This document shows, in pieces, positions 23,590-32,158 of a stretch of 64,000 bases of DNA. The notes below the pieces were generated by a model that did not search any database, was not told where the DNA came from, and was given only the letters and a program-made list of their open reading frames with translations. This DNA comes from Curtobacterium sp. PhB115 (GTDB lineage: Bacteria; Actinomycetota; Actinomycetes; Actinomycetales; Microbacteriaceae): NCBI RefSeq assembly GCF_003752025.1, contig NZ_RJKR01000006.1:593466-657465 (forward strand). Reading direction: 5' to 3'. Position 1 is the first letter of the stretch, and every line of letters starts with the position of its first letter. The translations under genes and the position numbers were made by a program.

Positions 23590-25103
23590 CGCACCTCCGC
23601 CTCGTGGCCGGTCCCGGCGGACGGCCTGGAGGCACCGAGCAGGTCCGCCTCGACGGGCACGTCGTACACGGCGCGGCTCCGACCCCGTCGCCAGGGTCGC
23701 CGACGTGTGGCCACCAGGAACGTGACCACGACGGCGCCGACGGCCCCGACGGTGAGGGCCACGGCGGGCCACCGCGGGGATGCGGCCTCGACCCCGAGGT
23801 AGGTCAGCAGGACGGCGGTGAGCAGGACCCCGGTCGAGACGGCGACGATCGCGACGCCAGCGGTCACCTCCCCGATGCGACGGAGGAACACCGGTGCCGC
23901 GAAACAGGTCAGCGCGTAGGCGGCGATGTACCCGAGTGCCGCGACGACGAGCTCGGTCTCCATCAGCGTCCACGTCGGGATCCCGCTCGCCAGGCCGAGG
24001 ACCGGCAGCACCGTGAGCACCGCGCACGCGACCGCGCCGGCGACGAACGGCGTCCGGAACCGCGGCGACGCGCGACCGAGCGCGCGCGGCAGCACACCCT
24101 CGCGTCCCATCGCGAACAGGACCCGGACGAGCGCCGTCGTCGAGGCGATCGCGCACGCCGCGAAGGACGCCGCGATCCCGAGGTCGAGCACCCACCCGAT
24201 CCACTGCAGGCCGAAGTCCGTGGCGAGCTCGTTGACGGGGGAGGCGCTCGTTGCGAGGTCGGCGCCCATCGCGGCGAACCCCGCCTGCTGGGCCGCAGCG
24301 CTGACCAGGTAGAGCGCCCCGGCGACCAGGACGGTCCACGAGATCGCGCGGGGGATCGCCTGGAACGGGCGCCGCGCCTCCACACCGAGGACCGACGCGC
24401 TCTCGAACCCGACGAACGCGGTCACCGCGAGTGCGGTCCCGACCGCGAACGGGGCGGGCGACGTCGGCCCGAGGGCGACGGCGGACAGGTCGACCGGGTG
24501 CAGGCGCGCGACGAGCGCGACGATCAGGACCACGATGACCGCGACCGACAGCGACTCGACGAGCAACGTCAACCGGGTCGACAGGCGCACGCCGAGTGCG
24601 ATCACCGCGAAGACCGCGGCTCCCATCGCCACCACCACGACGATCGTCAGGAGTGCGTCACCGCCGGCTGCCGGCAGGAACCGGGACAGCAGGTAGTCGA
24701 GGTAGTAGCCGCTGCCGGTCAACGAGAACATCGCGATGAAGCCGTAGCCGAGCAGCAGGGCCGTGCCGGCGACGACCCCGGCGACCGGACCGAGCCCGAG
24801 CGAGACGTACGTGTAGAGGGAACCGGTGCCCGCGACCCGGCGGACGAACTGGTTGACGGTGCGCCCCACCAGGAACGACAGCGCCATCGCGGCGAGGAGC
24901 GACCACGTCGCCCCCTGCCCGGCGACGGTCGCCACGAGCACCGGGATCGTCGTCGCGGCGGCGGAGGGTGCCACCGCGGACACGGACTGGGCGAGGACGT
25001 CGAGCGGCCCGACGCTCCGGCGGGACAGACCGTCGACGGGGGAGCGCGTGCCGATGCCGGGCACCCGGGGCGGGTCGGCGATGGCACGGTCGAGCGCGGA
25101 CAT
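23586..25103 (-). CDS. APC-family amino acid/amine permease
   Basis: Polytopic transporter, 505 aa, with about 12 hydrophobic helices and the APC pattern SVSAVAPSAAATTIPVLV near the N-terminus and FVGFESASVLGVEARRP in the middle. ATG 25103 is chosen because TACGGT lies six bases upstream; an ATG at 25178 would run through the operator. Paired head-to-head with a second APC permease that leads the amine oxidase operon, so both are likely amine or amino-acid importers under IclR control. Confidence 0.83.
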   Translation of the reverse strand: MSALDRAIADPPRVPGIGTRSPVDGLSRRSVGPLDVLAQSVSAVAPSAAATTIPVLVATVAGQGATWSLLAAMALSFLVGRTVNQFVRRVAGTGSLYTYVSLGLGPVAGVVAGTALLLGYGFIAMFSLTGSGYYLDYLLSRFLPAAGGDALLTIVVVVAMGAAVFAVIALGVRLSTRLTLLVESLSVAVIVVLIVALVARLHPVDLSAVALGPTSPAPFAVGTALAVTAFVGFESASVLGVEARRPFQAIPRAISWTVLVAGALYLVSAAAQQAGFAAMGADLATSASPVNELATDFGLQWIGWVLDLGIAASFAACAIASTTALVRVLFAMGREGVLPRALGRASPRFRTPFVAGAVACAVLTVLPVLGLASGIPTWTLMETELVVAALGYIAAYALTCFAAPVFLRRIGEVTAGVAIVAVSTGVLLTAVLLTYLGVEAASPRWPAVALTVGAVGAVVVTFLVATRRRPWRRGRSRAVYDVPVEADLLGASRPSAGTGHEAEVR

Positions 25104-25109
25104 GCGGCA

Positions 25110-25115
25110 ACCGTA
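25110..25115 (-). promoter_or_regulatory. -10 box (TACGGT), leaderless
   Basis: Minus-strand TACGGT six bases before ATG 25103. Confidence 0.5.
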
Positions 25116-25151
25116 CGGCCGCGGCGTTGCCCCGACGTCTCGCCCGTGTTT

Positions 25152-25183
25152 CGCGGGGGTCTCACGCAAATGAGACACCCGCG
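25152..25183. promoter_or_regulatory. Dyad in the divergent permease promoter region
   Basis: Arms CGCGGGGGTCTCA (25152-25164) and TGAGACACCCGCG (25171-25183) match at 12 of 13 positions around CGCAAA. Probable binding site of the IclR regulator encoded beside it. Confidence 0.6.
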
Positions 25184-25295
25184 GGCGGGCGTCCCATTCG
25201 GGTGCGACGGGGTTTCACGCCGGCGGAACGGGGGCGCAACGGCGGCACGGGACGGTGGTCACACCCAGCACCACCACCCGAACCGGAAGGCCACG

Positions 25296-26789
25296 ATGTC
25301 CAGCATCACGAAGGACCCCGCGTCACTCGGAGCCGCACCCGCGCCGCAGCGCACCATGCGCGGCTCGCTCGGCGTCACCGCGATCGTGTTCATGGTCGTC
25401 GCGGCCGCCGCCCCGCTCACCGTCGTCGGCGGCGCCGCACCGCTCGGCATGCTCCTCGGCAACGGCGTCGGGTTCCCGTCGCTGTACGCCGCGTCGGCCG
25501 TCGTGCTGCTGCTCTTCTCGGTCGGCCTCGCCGCGATGACCCGGCACGTGCCACGGCCCGGCGCGTTCTTCACGTTCGTCGGGCACGGACTCGGACGTCC
25601 GGCCGGCGCGGGCGCTGCGACCCTGGCGCTCCTGACCTACACGACGATCCAGGTCAGCGTGCAGGGCTACATCGGGTACCTGCTCGGGGTGACCGTCACG
25701 GGCCTCGGCGGACCGGACATCCCCTGGTACGTCTGGTCCCTGGTCGTCGTGGCCCTGGTCGGGGTGCTCGGCTACCGGCACATCGACCTGTCCAGCAAGG
25801 TCCTCGGGGTCCTGCTCGTCGGTGAGGTCGGCATCGTGCTGGTCCTCGTCGCGGCGATCGTGTTCCGCGGCGGCGCCGACGGGCTGTCGCTCGCACCGTT
25901 CGAGCCGACCCAGATCATGTCCGGTTCGCCCGGCGTCGGCCTGATGTTCGCGATCGCGGCGTTCATCGGCTTCGAGGCCACCGCGATCTTCCGCGACGAG
26001 GCGAAGGACCCGGAGCGGACGATCCCGCGTGCCACGTACACGGCCGTGATCGGCATCGGCGTCTTCTACACGCTCGCGTCGTGGGGGCTCGTGATGGCGT
26101 GGGGTCCGGACGGGGTGCTGGCCGAGGCCGCGAAGGACCCGGGTTCGCTCATCCTCACCACCGCCGCGCAGTACATCGGCAGCGCGGGCGAGGCCGTCCT
26201 GAACGTGCTGCTCCTGACGAGCATGTTCGCCTGTGTCCTGTCGTTCCACAACGTGATCACGCGGTACCAGCACTCGATGGCGAACGCGTCGCTCCTGCCC
26301 GCGAGGCTCGGCGACGTGCACCGCAAGCACGCCTCCCCGCACACCTCGAGCGTCGTGCAGACCGTCACGGCCGCCGTCCTGATGGTGCTGTTCGCCGTGC
26401 TCGGGCTCGACCCGGTGCTGCAGGTGTTCAGCTGGTTCGCCGGCGTCGCCACCCTGGGCGTCGCGATCCTGATGGCCGCGACGAGCCTCGCCGTCATCGT
26501 GTACTTCCGCCGCAACGGCGCCGACCGGCGGATCTGGAACACCGTCGTCGCCCCGATGCTCGGGTTCCTCGGGTTGATCGCGTCCGCGGTGCTGATCTGG
26601 GTGAACTTCCCGACGCTCGTCGGCGATGTCGACGGCTCCGGGGCGAGCGTCTTCGGGGTCGTGAGCATCGTGCTGACCGGCCTCGTCGTGGTCGTCCCCG
26701 CCGTCGGCGTGGTGCAGGCGGTGGTGCTGCGACGCCGCAGCCGGAGCCGCTACGAGCAGATGCTCGACCGTCTCGCCACCGAGAGCTGA
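25296..26789 (+). CDS. APC-family permease of the amine oxidase operon
   Basis: Transporter of 497 aa with about 12 membrane segments: VVAAAAPLTVVGGAAPLGM near the N-terminus and FAIAAFIGFEATAIFRDEAKDPERT, shown here only by its region (nt 25947-26020), are typical APC signatures. ATG 25296 follows CCGGAAGG at 25284. It precedes the copper amine oxidase by 80 bases, which strongly suggests uptake of a primary amine for oxidation. Confidence 0.85.
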   Translation: MSSITKDPASLGAAPAPQRTMRGSLGVTAIVFMVVAAAAPLTVVGGAAPLGMLLGNGVGFPSLYAASAVVLLLFSVGLAAMTRHVPRPGAFFTFVGHGLGRPAGAGAATLALLTYTTIQVSVQGYIGYLLGVTVTGLGGPDIPWYVWSLVVVALVGVLGYRHIDLSSKVLGVLLVGEVGIVLVLVAAIVFRGGADGLSLAPFEPTQIMSGSPGVGLMFAIAAFIGFEATAIFRDEAKDPERTIPRATYTAVIGIGVFYTLASWGLVMAWGPDGVLAEAAKDPGSLILTTAAQYIGSAGEAVLNVLLLTSMFACVLSFHNVITRYQHSMANASLLPARLGDVHRKHASPHTSSVVQTVTAAVLMVLFAVLGLDPVLQVFSWFAGVATLGVAILMAATSLAVIVYFRRNGADRRIWNTVVAPMLGFLGLIASAVLIWVNFPTLVGDVDGSGASVFGVVSIVLTGLVVVVPAVGVVQAVVLRRRSRSRYEQMLDRLATES

Positions 26790-26796
26790 CCCGACC

Positions 26797-26822
26797 GAGC
26801 CGACCCGCGCCTCCAGGCCGAC
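26797..26822. repeat. GCCTCCAG-family element, 26-bp copy
   Basis: This 26-base block is identical, in inverted orientation, to 29157-29182. It lies between the permease stop and the amine oxidase ribosome-binding site. Confidence 0.75.
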
Positions 26823-26869
26823 ACGACCCGACCCCACGCACGACGCAACGCGCAAGGAGCACCACGCAC

Positions 26870-28840
26870 ATGACCATCACCGAACCGACCACCGCGACCA
26901 CCACGACCACGCACCCGCTCGCCAGCCTGACCCCCGACGAGTTCACCGCCGTCCGCGACCTCGTGACGGCACAGCCGGACTGGACCGACACCACGCGCTT
27001 CGCGTACGTCGGCCTCGAGGAGCCGCACAAGCAGGACGTCCTCGCCTGGCAGGCCGGCGAGGCACCGCTGCCGGAGCGTGCGGCGCGCGTGATGCTCCTC
27101 GACATGGCGACCGGACGCTCGACCGACAGCGTGGTCTCGATCACCACGGGCACGGTCCTGCGCACCGACGTGCTCGACGGCTCCCGCGGCCAGCTGCCCG
27201 TCCTGATCGAGGAGTTCGACGCCGTCGGCGAGATCGCGAACTCGGACGAGCGCTGGGTCGCCGCCCTGGCGAAGCGCGGACTGACCGTCGACGAGGTCAA
27301 GTGCGTGCCGCTGTCCGCCGGGTACTACGACTACCCGGAGGAAGAGGGCCGCCGGATCCTGCGCGTCCTCGCGTTCAAGCAGGACCACCCCGCCGACCAC
27401 GTCTGGGCGCACCCCGTCGACGGCCTGTCGGTCTACGTCGACGCCGCGAACCGAGCGGTCACCCGGATCGTGGACGTGGAGGACATGCCCGTGCCGACGA
27501 CCTCCGGCAACTTCGACGACCCGGCGATGCAGGGCGAGCCGCTCGACCTCAAGCCGATCGTGATCACGCAGCCCGAGGGCCCGTCGTTCACCGTCGACGG
27601 CGAGTTCGTCGAGTGGGCGAACTGGCGGTTCCAGGTCGGCTTCGACGCCCGCGAGGGGCTCGTGCTCCGCCAGCTGTCGTGGCAGGACGGCGACCGGCTG
27701 CGCCCGATCGTCTACCGCGCGTCGATCGACGAGATGCTCGTGCCGTACGGCGACCCGTCCCCGGTCCGGTTCTGGCAGAACTACTTCGACACCGGCGAGT
27801 ACCTGTTCGGTCGGTTCACGAACTCGCTCGAGCTCGGCTGCGACTGCGTCGGCGAGATCCAGTACTTCGACGCCGTCCTGTCCGACGAACTCGGCAACCC
27901 GCAGACCATCCGCAACGGCATCTGCATGCACGAGGAGGACTTCGGCACCCTCTGGAAGCACGGCGACATCTACACCGGATCGCAGGAGGTCCGACGCTCG
28001 CGGCGCCTGGTCATCTCCTTCTTCACCACCGTCGGCAACTACGACTACGGCTTCTACTGGTACCTGTACCTCGACGGCACGATCGAGTGCGAGGCGAAGC
28101 TCACCGGCGTGCTGTTCACGTCGTCGTACCCGGGGCGGTCGGAGTCCGGCGACGACTACCCGTACGCGTCCGAGGTGGCGCCCGGCCTCGGCGCGCCGTA
28201 CCACCAGCACCTGTTCTCGGCGCGGCTCGACATGATGGTCGACGGGCTGTCGAACGCCGTCGACGAGGTGGACGCCGTCCGCGTGCCCGTCGGACCGGGC
28301 AACGAGCACGGCAACGCGTTCACGAAGTCGGTGACCAGGATCGCGTCGGAGGCATCGTCCGGCCGTCTCGCCGACGCGTCGAAGGCCCGCACGTGGTTCA
28401 TCTCGAACACCGAGGAACGCAACCACCTGGACCGCCCCACCGGCTACGTGCTGTACCCGCAGGACGCCCCGGTGCTGCTCGCCGACGACTCGTCCTCGGT
28501 GGCGTCGCGTGCCGAGTTCGCGCGGAAGCACCTCTACGTCACGCAGTACGACCCCGCGGAGCGCTTCGCGGCCGGCGACTTCGTGCACCAGAACCCCGGC
28601 GGCGACGGGGTGGCCCGCTACGTGCAGGGCGACCGGTCGCTCGACGGCGAGGACATCGTGCTGTGGCACACGTTCGGCCCGACGCACTTCCCGCGGCCCG
28701 AGGACTGGCCCGTCATGCCGGTCGACTACGCCAAGTTCACGCTGAAGCCGTACGGGTTCTTCCCGCGGAACCCGGCGCTCAACGTGCCGGCCGCCATCGG
28801 GGCGTCGGCGGCGTCGCACTGCTCCCACCACGAGTCGTGA
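26870..28840 (+). CDS. Primary-amine oxidase (copper/TPQ)
   Basis: Oxidative deamination of primary amines to aldehyde, ammonia and H2O2; 656 aa, cytoplasmic as no signal peptide is seen. The TPQ precursor is Tyr391 in VGNYDYGFY; the catalytic base is Asp307 in NYFDTGEYLFG, 84 residues before it, the spacing known from Arthrobacter enzymes. Copper ligands are His445 and His447 (HQHLFSARLDMM) and His606 (PTHFPRPEDW). The first 15 residues are a Thr-rich tail (TEPTTATTTTTH). ATG 26870 follows AAGGAG at 26854. Substrate may be tyramine, phenethylamine or histamine. Overlaps a Met/His-rich membrane protein gene. Confidence 0.95.
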   Translation: MTITEPTTATTTTTHPLASLTPDEFTAVRDLVTAQPDWTDTTRFAYVGLEEPHKQDVLAWQAGEAPLPERAARVMLLDMATGRSTDSVVSITTGTVLRTDVLDGSRGQLPVLIEEFDAVGEIANSDERWVAALAKRGLTVDEVKCVPLSAGYYDYPEEEGRRILRVLAFKQDHPADHVWAHPVDGLSVYVDAANRAVTRIVDVEDMPVPTTSGNFDDPAMQGEPLDLKPIVITQPEGPSFTVDGEFVEWANWRFQVGFDAREGLVLRQLSWQDGDRLRPIVYRASIDEMLVPYGDPSPVRFWQNYFDTGEYLFGRFTNSLELGCDCVGEIQYFDAVLSDELGNPQTIRNGICMHEEDFGTLWKHGDIYTGSQEVRRSRRLVISFFTTVGNYDYGFYWYLYLDGTIECEAKLTGVLFTSSYPGRSESGDDYPYASEVAPGLGAPYHQHLFSARLDMMVDGLSNAVDEVDAVRVPVGPGNEHGNAFTKSVTRIASEASSGRLADASKARTWFISNTEERNHLDRPTGYVLYPQDAPVLLADDSSSVASRAEFARKHLYVTQYDPAERFAAGDFVHQNPGGDGVARYVQGDRSLDGEDIVLWHTFGPTHFPRPEDWPVMPVDYAKFTLKPYGFFPRNPALNVPAAIGASAASHCSHHES

Positions 28841-29487
28841 CGGACCTGCTCGGGCTCGCCGCCATCGTGCCGGCGTCCGCCGGAGCCTGCTGCACGGTCG
28901 GGGCGTGGCGCCCCGGCCGTGCGGTCGACGTGGTGGCGGCCGTCGTGATGGTCGCCGCGATGGTCGACGGGGCCTTCGGACCCCGCGTGCTGCCGGGAGT
29001 CCTGTGGTTCGTGGTGCTCGCGCTGCTCGCCGTGGTGGTGGCGGCGGTGCACCGGGTGCAGGGCGGTGCGGCTGGTCCTGCTGGTCCGGCTGGGCCTGCT
29101 GGTCCTGCTGGTTCGGCTGGTCTTGCTGGTCTTGCTGGTCTTGCTGGTCCTGCTGCGTCGGCCTGGAGGCGCGGGTCGGCTCCGGCGGGGCGCGTCGCCT
29201 CGGCGCACGGCCGGTTCGGGCGACCGCACGCGGCGCTCGGCCTCCTCGTGATGGGCGCGATGGGGGTCGGCATGACGCACGACCCCGGCATGACGGGCAT
29301 GCACCAGCACGTCGGCGTCGTGGCGGTCACGTGGCAGGTCGTCCTCGGTGGCCTGACGATCGGGTACCTGCTCCTCACCGCGCACATGGTGCGGGACGGC
29401 ATCCGGCGCCGGGCCAGGGCGCTGCCGATCGTCGAGACGCTCGCGATGGGGCTGGCCGTCGCGGTGATGTCCGTGGCGATGGTCTGA
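28837..29487 (+). CDS. Membrane protein with collagen-like insert and Met/His-rich loop
   Basis: GTG start overlaps the amine oxidase stop (GTGA), giving 216 aa. About five or six hydrophobic segments resemble the DUF5134 type. Between them sits a run of GPA/GLA triplets (residues about 75-103) encoded by nine-base tandem repeats, followed by AWRRGSAP encoded by the dispersed repeat at 29157-29182. A later loop reads MTHDPGMTGMHQHVG, dense in Met and His, which could bind copper. Coupling to a copper enzyme makes a copper-handling role attractive but unproven. Confidence 0.65.
   Translation: MTDLLGLAAIVPASAGACCTVGAWRPGRAVDVVAAVVMVAAMVDGAFGPRVLPGVLWFVVLALLAVVVAAVHRVQGGAAGPAGPAGPAGPAGSAGLAGLAGLAGPAASAWRRGSAPAGRVASAHGRFGRPHAALGLLVMGAMGVGMTHDPGMTGMHQHVGVVAVTWQVVLGGLTIGYLLLTAHMVRDGIRRRARALPIVETLAMGLAVAVMSVAMV
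29070..29159. repeat. Nine-base tandem repeat array (GCTGGTCCT-type)
   Basis: About ten imperfect copies of (T/C)(C/T)TGCTGGT in frame with the host gene, encoding Gly-Pro-Ala, Gly-Ser-Ala and Gly-Leu-Ala triplets. Ends directly at a GCCTCCAG-family element. Confidence 0.8.
29157..29182. repeat. GCCTCCAG-family element inside membrane protein gene
   Basis: Exact 26-base inverted copy of 26797-26822. Translated in frame as part of SAWRRGSAP. Confidence 0.75.
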
Positions 29488-29595
29488 ACCTCCGCGGTGC
29501 CTGGGAAACCGTGACACGGTCCGGGGAGCACGACGGACCCTCGGAGGGAGCACTCACCACGCTCCCCGAACCGGATCAGGAACCGAGGTCGCACC

Positions 29596-30558
29596 ATGCA
29601 GCACCTCCGCACGCTCGCCGCACTCTCCGTCGGGGCCGCCCTGGCGCTCGGGGCCGCACCGCTCGTCGCCGCCCCACCAGCCGCGGCGCAGGGCAGCGGC
29701 GTCTTCCCCGGCGGCATCTACCGCCCGACGGACACCACCGCGGCCCGACAGGCGTCGGCGCTCGCCGCGAAGGGGGACACGAAGAACGCAGCGGTCGCCC
29801 GCACGATCGCTGCGCAGCCCTCGAGCGTGTGGCTCGGCGACGGGCTGTCGACCTCGGCGCTCCGCACGACGGTGACGCGCCACCTCACCGCGGCCAGGGC
29901 ACAGGGCAGGACGCCGGTGTTCGTGACCTACGCGATCCCGGGGCGTGACTGCGGCAGCTACTCGGCGGGCGGGCTCACCGCCGGCGCGTACGGCACGTGG
30001 AACCGTGTGCTCGCCGACACCCTGCGGGGCCACCGCGCCGTGGTGATCGTGGAGCCGGACGCCCTGGCACAGGCGACGTCGTGCCCGGGCGTCGTCGCGA
30101 ACACCCGGTACGGACTCATCCGCAGTGCGGTGCAGCAGCTGTCCGGGGCCGGCGCCACGGTGTACATCGACGCCGGACACGAAGCCTGGATCGACGCCAC
30201 GACCATGGCTGCACGGCTGGAACGTGCGGGCGTGCAGGATGCCCGCGGCTTCTCGCTCAACGTCTCGAACTACCAGCTGACCTCGGGCGAACGCACCTAC
30301 GGCGAACGGCTCCGCACGCTCACCGGCGGCAACTACGTGATCGATGTGTCCCGGAACGGGAGAGGGGCCACCGGCGAGTGGTGCAACCCGACGGGTGCGG
30401 GGCTCGGCGCGGACCCGAAGGTCGCGGTCGCGGACACCGGACTCGATGCCCTGCTCTGGGTGAAGCCGCCGGGGGAGAGCGACGGCACGTGCAACGGCGG
30501 TCCGGCGGCCGGGCAGTGGTTCCGCACCGGGGCCGCGGCGCTCCTCCGCAACCGCTGA
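29596..30558 (+). CDS. Secreted glycoside hydrolase family 6 (cellulase)
   Basis: Exported beta-1,4-glucanase, 320 aa. Signal peptide about residues 1-32 (ends near AAAQG). GH6 landmarks: VTYAIPGRDCGSYSAGG with the first conserved Asp, VIVEPDAL with the proton donor Asp, YIDAGHEAWI, and LWVKPPGESDGTC near the C-terminus. No carbohydrate-binding module is attached, so it is a stand-alone catalytic domain acting on soluble or amorphous cellulose. The upstream gap (29488-29595) holds a weak GGGAGC/GCTCCC dyad at 29546-29566. Confidence 0.9.
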   Translation: MQHLRTLAALSVGAALALGAAPLVAAPPAAAQGSGVFPGGIYRPTDTTAARQASALAAKGDTKNAAVARTIAAQPSSVWLGDGLSTSALRTTVTRHLTAARAQGRTPVFVTYAIPGRDCGSYSAGGLTAGAYGTWNRVLADTLRGHRAVVIVEPDALAQATSCPGVVANTRYGLIRSAVQQLSGAGATVYIDAGHEAWIDATTMAARLERAGVQDARGFSLNVSNYQLTSGERTYGERLRTLTGGNYVIDVSRNGRGATGEWCNPTGAGLGADPKVAVADTGLDALLWVKPPGESDGTCNGGPAAGQWFRTGAAALLRNR

Positions 30559-30613
30559 CGCCGTCGCAGATCCGCCACCGTCCGAACGGTTCAGTGCGCG
30601 AAACGTACACACC

Positions 30614-30650
30614 GTAGATTGTTCATTGCGTAGACCGTTCACTTTGTGAA
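30614..30650. promoter_or_regulatory. Direct-repeat and palindromic operator cluster before the MarR unit
   Basis: GTAGATTGTTCATT (30614-30627) is nearly repeated at 30630-30643, a 16-base shift, and TTCAC-TTT-GTGAA (30638-30650) is a perfect dyad over the second copy. Likely autoregulatory MarR sites. Confidence 0.55.
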
Positions 30651-30695
30651 AGAGTTCCCTCGTCCACACGGGACACCAGAAGGGCGGGGAAGGTC

Positions 30696-30881
30696 ATGCA
30701 CAGCACGTACTCCGGGATGCCGAAGGTCACACGCTTCGGCGGTGGGCACACGCGCGTCGGCCTGACCGATCCCGCCGTGATCGACGCCTACGTCGAGCGC
30801 CGCATCGCAGACCCGTCGCTGCTGGCCACCAGCCACGCCGAGCCGTCCTACTCGGACTTCTTCACCACCGCTGCCGCGTAG
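30696..30881 (+). CDS. Small orphan protein encoded with a MarR regulator
   Basis: 61 aa, soluble, with a Gly/His-containing start (MHSTYSGMPKVTRFGGGHTR) and an acidic, aromatic end. No family recognised. Start has GGGGAAGG just upstream; the MarR gene begins 18 bases after its stop. The shared operator cluster suggests the two are regulated together. Confidence 0.6.
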   Translation: MHSTYSGMPKVTRFGGGHTRVGLTDPAVIDAYVERRIADPSLLATSHAEPSYSDFFTTAAA

Positions 30882-30899
30882 CAAGGAGCGCATGATCGC

Positions 30900-31436
30900 A
30901 TGCCGTTGACCGTCGTCCGTCGAGAGCACGTCCACCTCTACGCCCACGAGCCCCGCTCCGAGGCCGCGAAGACCGCAGTCGACGCGCTCCTGCGCCTGCA
31001 GCACGCCGAAGAGCAGAAGATCGAGTCGGCGCGCATCGAGAGCGACCTGACGAAGAACGAGTTCCTCGCGGTCCGCTACATGCTCCAGGCGCACCGGGAC
31101 GGCCGGATCATGGGCCCCAAGGACCTCGCGGTCATGCTCGCGGTCTCCAACGCCTCCGTCACGAAGATCGTCGACGCGCTCGTCGGCAAGGAGCTCCTCG
31201 TCCGCACCGCCCACCCGAGCGACCGCCGTGCACAGGTGCTCGAGCCGACCGACCGGGCCGCCGAGCAGATCGACGCGTCGTACGCCGGCTTCCACGAAGC
31301 CGTGGTCGAGGTCCTCGACCACCTCTCCGACGCCGACAACGCCGTGCTCGCTGCGTCCCTGACGAAGATCGTCGACGCCCTCGCCGCCGGCACACCGGCA
31401 CCCGTCGACGAGTACACCGTCGACGACCACGACTGA
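30900..31436 (+). CDS. MarR-family transcriptional regulator
   Basis: 178 aa. Winged-helix core at about residues 45-120: LTKNEFLAVRYML, MGPKDLAVMLAVSNASVTKIVDALVGKELLVR (positions about 64-95), then HPSDRRAQVLEPT forming the wing. Long N-terminal helix for dimerisation. ATG 30900 follows AAGGAG at 30883. Likely represses its own operon with the 61-aa protein; ligand unknown. Confidence 0.85.
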   Translation: MPLTVVRREHVHLYAHEPRSEAAKTAVDALLRLQHAEEQKIESARIESDLTKNEFLAVRYMLQAHRDGRIMGPKDLAVMLAVSNASVTKIVDALVGKELLVRTAHPSDRRAQVLEPTDRAAEQIDASYAGFHEAVVEVLDHLSDADNAVLAASLTKIVDALAAGTPAPVDEYTVDDHD

Positions 31437-31449
31437 CGCGACCAGACGG

Positions 31450-31493
31450 CGGACAGGAGGCGCGGGTCGGGCCCGCACCGTGCCTCCAGTCCG
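31450..31493. repeat. GCCTCCAG-family element, full palindromic copy
   Basis: Arms CGGACAGGAGGCGCGG (31450-31465) and CCGTGCCTCCAGTCCG (31478-31493) pair with two mismatches. Lies between the MarR and TetR genes, where it could terminate transcription. Confidence 0.75.
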
Positions 31494-31519
31494 GCAGTGG
31501 CAGGAAAACCTTCCAGCGG

Positions 31520-31525
31520 TAAGTT
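31520..31525 (+). promoter_or_regulatory. -10 box (TAAGTT), leaderless
   Basis: TAAGTT ends six bases before ATG 31532. Confidence 0.5.
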
Positions 31526-31531
31526 GGGTGC

Positions 31532-32152
31532 ATGACGCACCCGCCCGCCGACGACGACGCGGCACAGCCGCGCCGCGGCGGGTACCGCAAGGGCACCGAG
31601 CGGCGAGCGCAGATCCTCGACGAGATGATCCGCATGGTCGCGGAACAGGGTGTCGACGCGTCCTCGTTGCGCTCCGTCGCCGAGGCCCTCGGCATCACCC
31701 ACGCGGCACTGCGGCACTACTTCCCGAGCCGTGACGAACTGCTGCTCGCCGTGTACCGCGAGCACGAGGTCCGCGAACAGGGAGCACCGGACCGGCTGAA
31801 GTCCGCGATCGGTGACATGCGCGAGAGCGCCTCCCGAAACCGCGCGGTCCCGGGACTCGTGCAGCTCTACACGACGCTGTCCGCCGACGCCGTGCAGGAA
31901 GGGCACCCGGCCACCCGCGAGTTCATGCGCGAGCGGTTCGCGCGGCTGCGTTCCGGGCTCGCGGTGCTCATCGCCGCGGACCAGGCGGCCGGACGCATCC
32001 GCGACGACCTGGACCCCGTCGACCTCGCGTCCCTGAGCATCGCCGCGTCCGACGGCCTGCAGATCCAGTGGCTCCTCGACCCCGACGCCGTCGACGGCGA
32101 GCGGGTGCTCCGGATGCTCGAACAGCTCGTCCCCGCGGCCCCCGAGCACTGA
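31532..32152 (+). CDS. TetR-family regulator
   Basis: 206 aa. N-terminal helix-turn-helix (residues about 20-65): RRAQILDEMIRMVAEQGVD, SSLRSVAEALGITHAALRHYFPSRDELL is present at 44-71. The C-terminal domain (LYTTLSADAVQEGHPATREFM) is of the type found in TetR_C_6-like sugar or stress regulators. It converges on the DUF1801 gene with only six bases between. Targets unknown. Confidence 0.85.
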   Translation: MTHPPADDDAAQPRRGGYRKGTERRAQILDEMIRMVAEQGVDASSLRSVAEALGITHAALRHYFPSRDELLLAVYREHEVREQGAPDRLKSAIGDMRESASRNRAVPGLVQLYTTLSADAVQEGHPATREFMRERFARLRSGLAVLIAADQAAGRIRDDLDPVDLASLSIAASDGLQIQWLLDPDAVDGERVLRMLEQLVPAAPEH

Positions 32153-32158
32153 GCCCGG

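Noticed and set aside
27301-28836. Long plus-strand frame inside the amine oxidase gene
   Set aside because: Arg/Pro-rich shadow; only its end (from 28837) is a real gene.
29070-29159. True bacterial collagen-like protein
   Set aside because: Only about ten triplets, located in a loop between membrane helices, and absent from the core fold; better explained as repeat expansion.
26797-29182. Insertion sequence bounded by terminal inverted repeats
   Set aside because: The enclosed genes are an amine oxidase and part of a membrane protein, with no transposase; the repeat belongs to a dispersed family.
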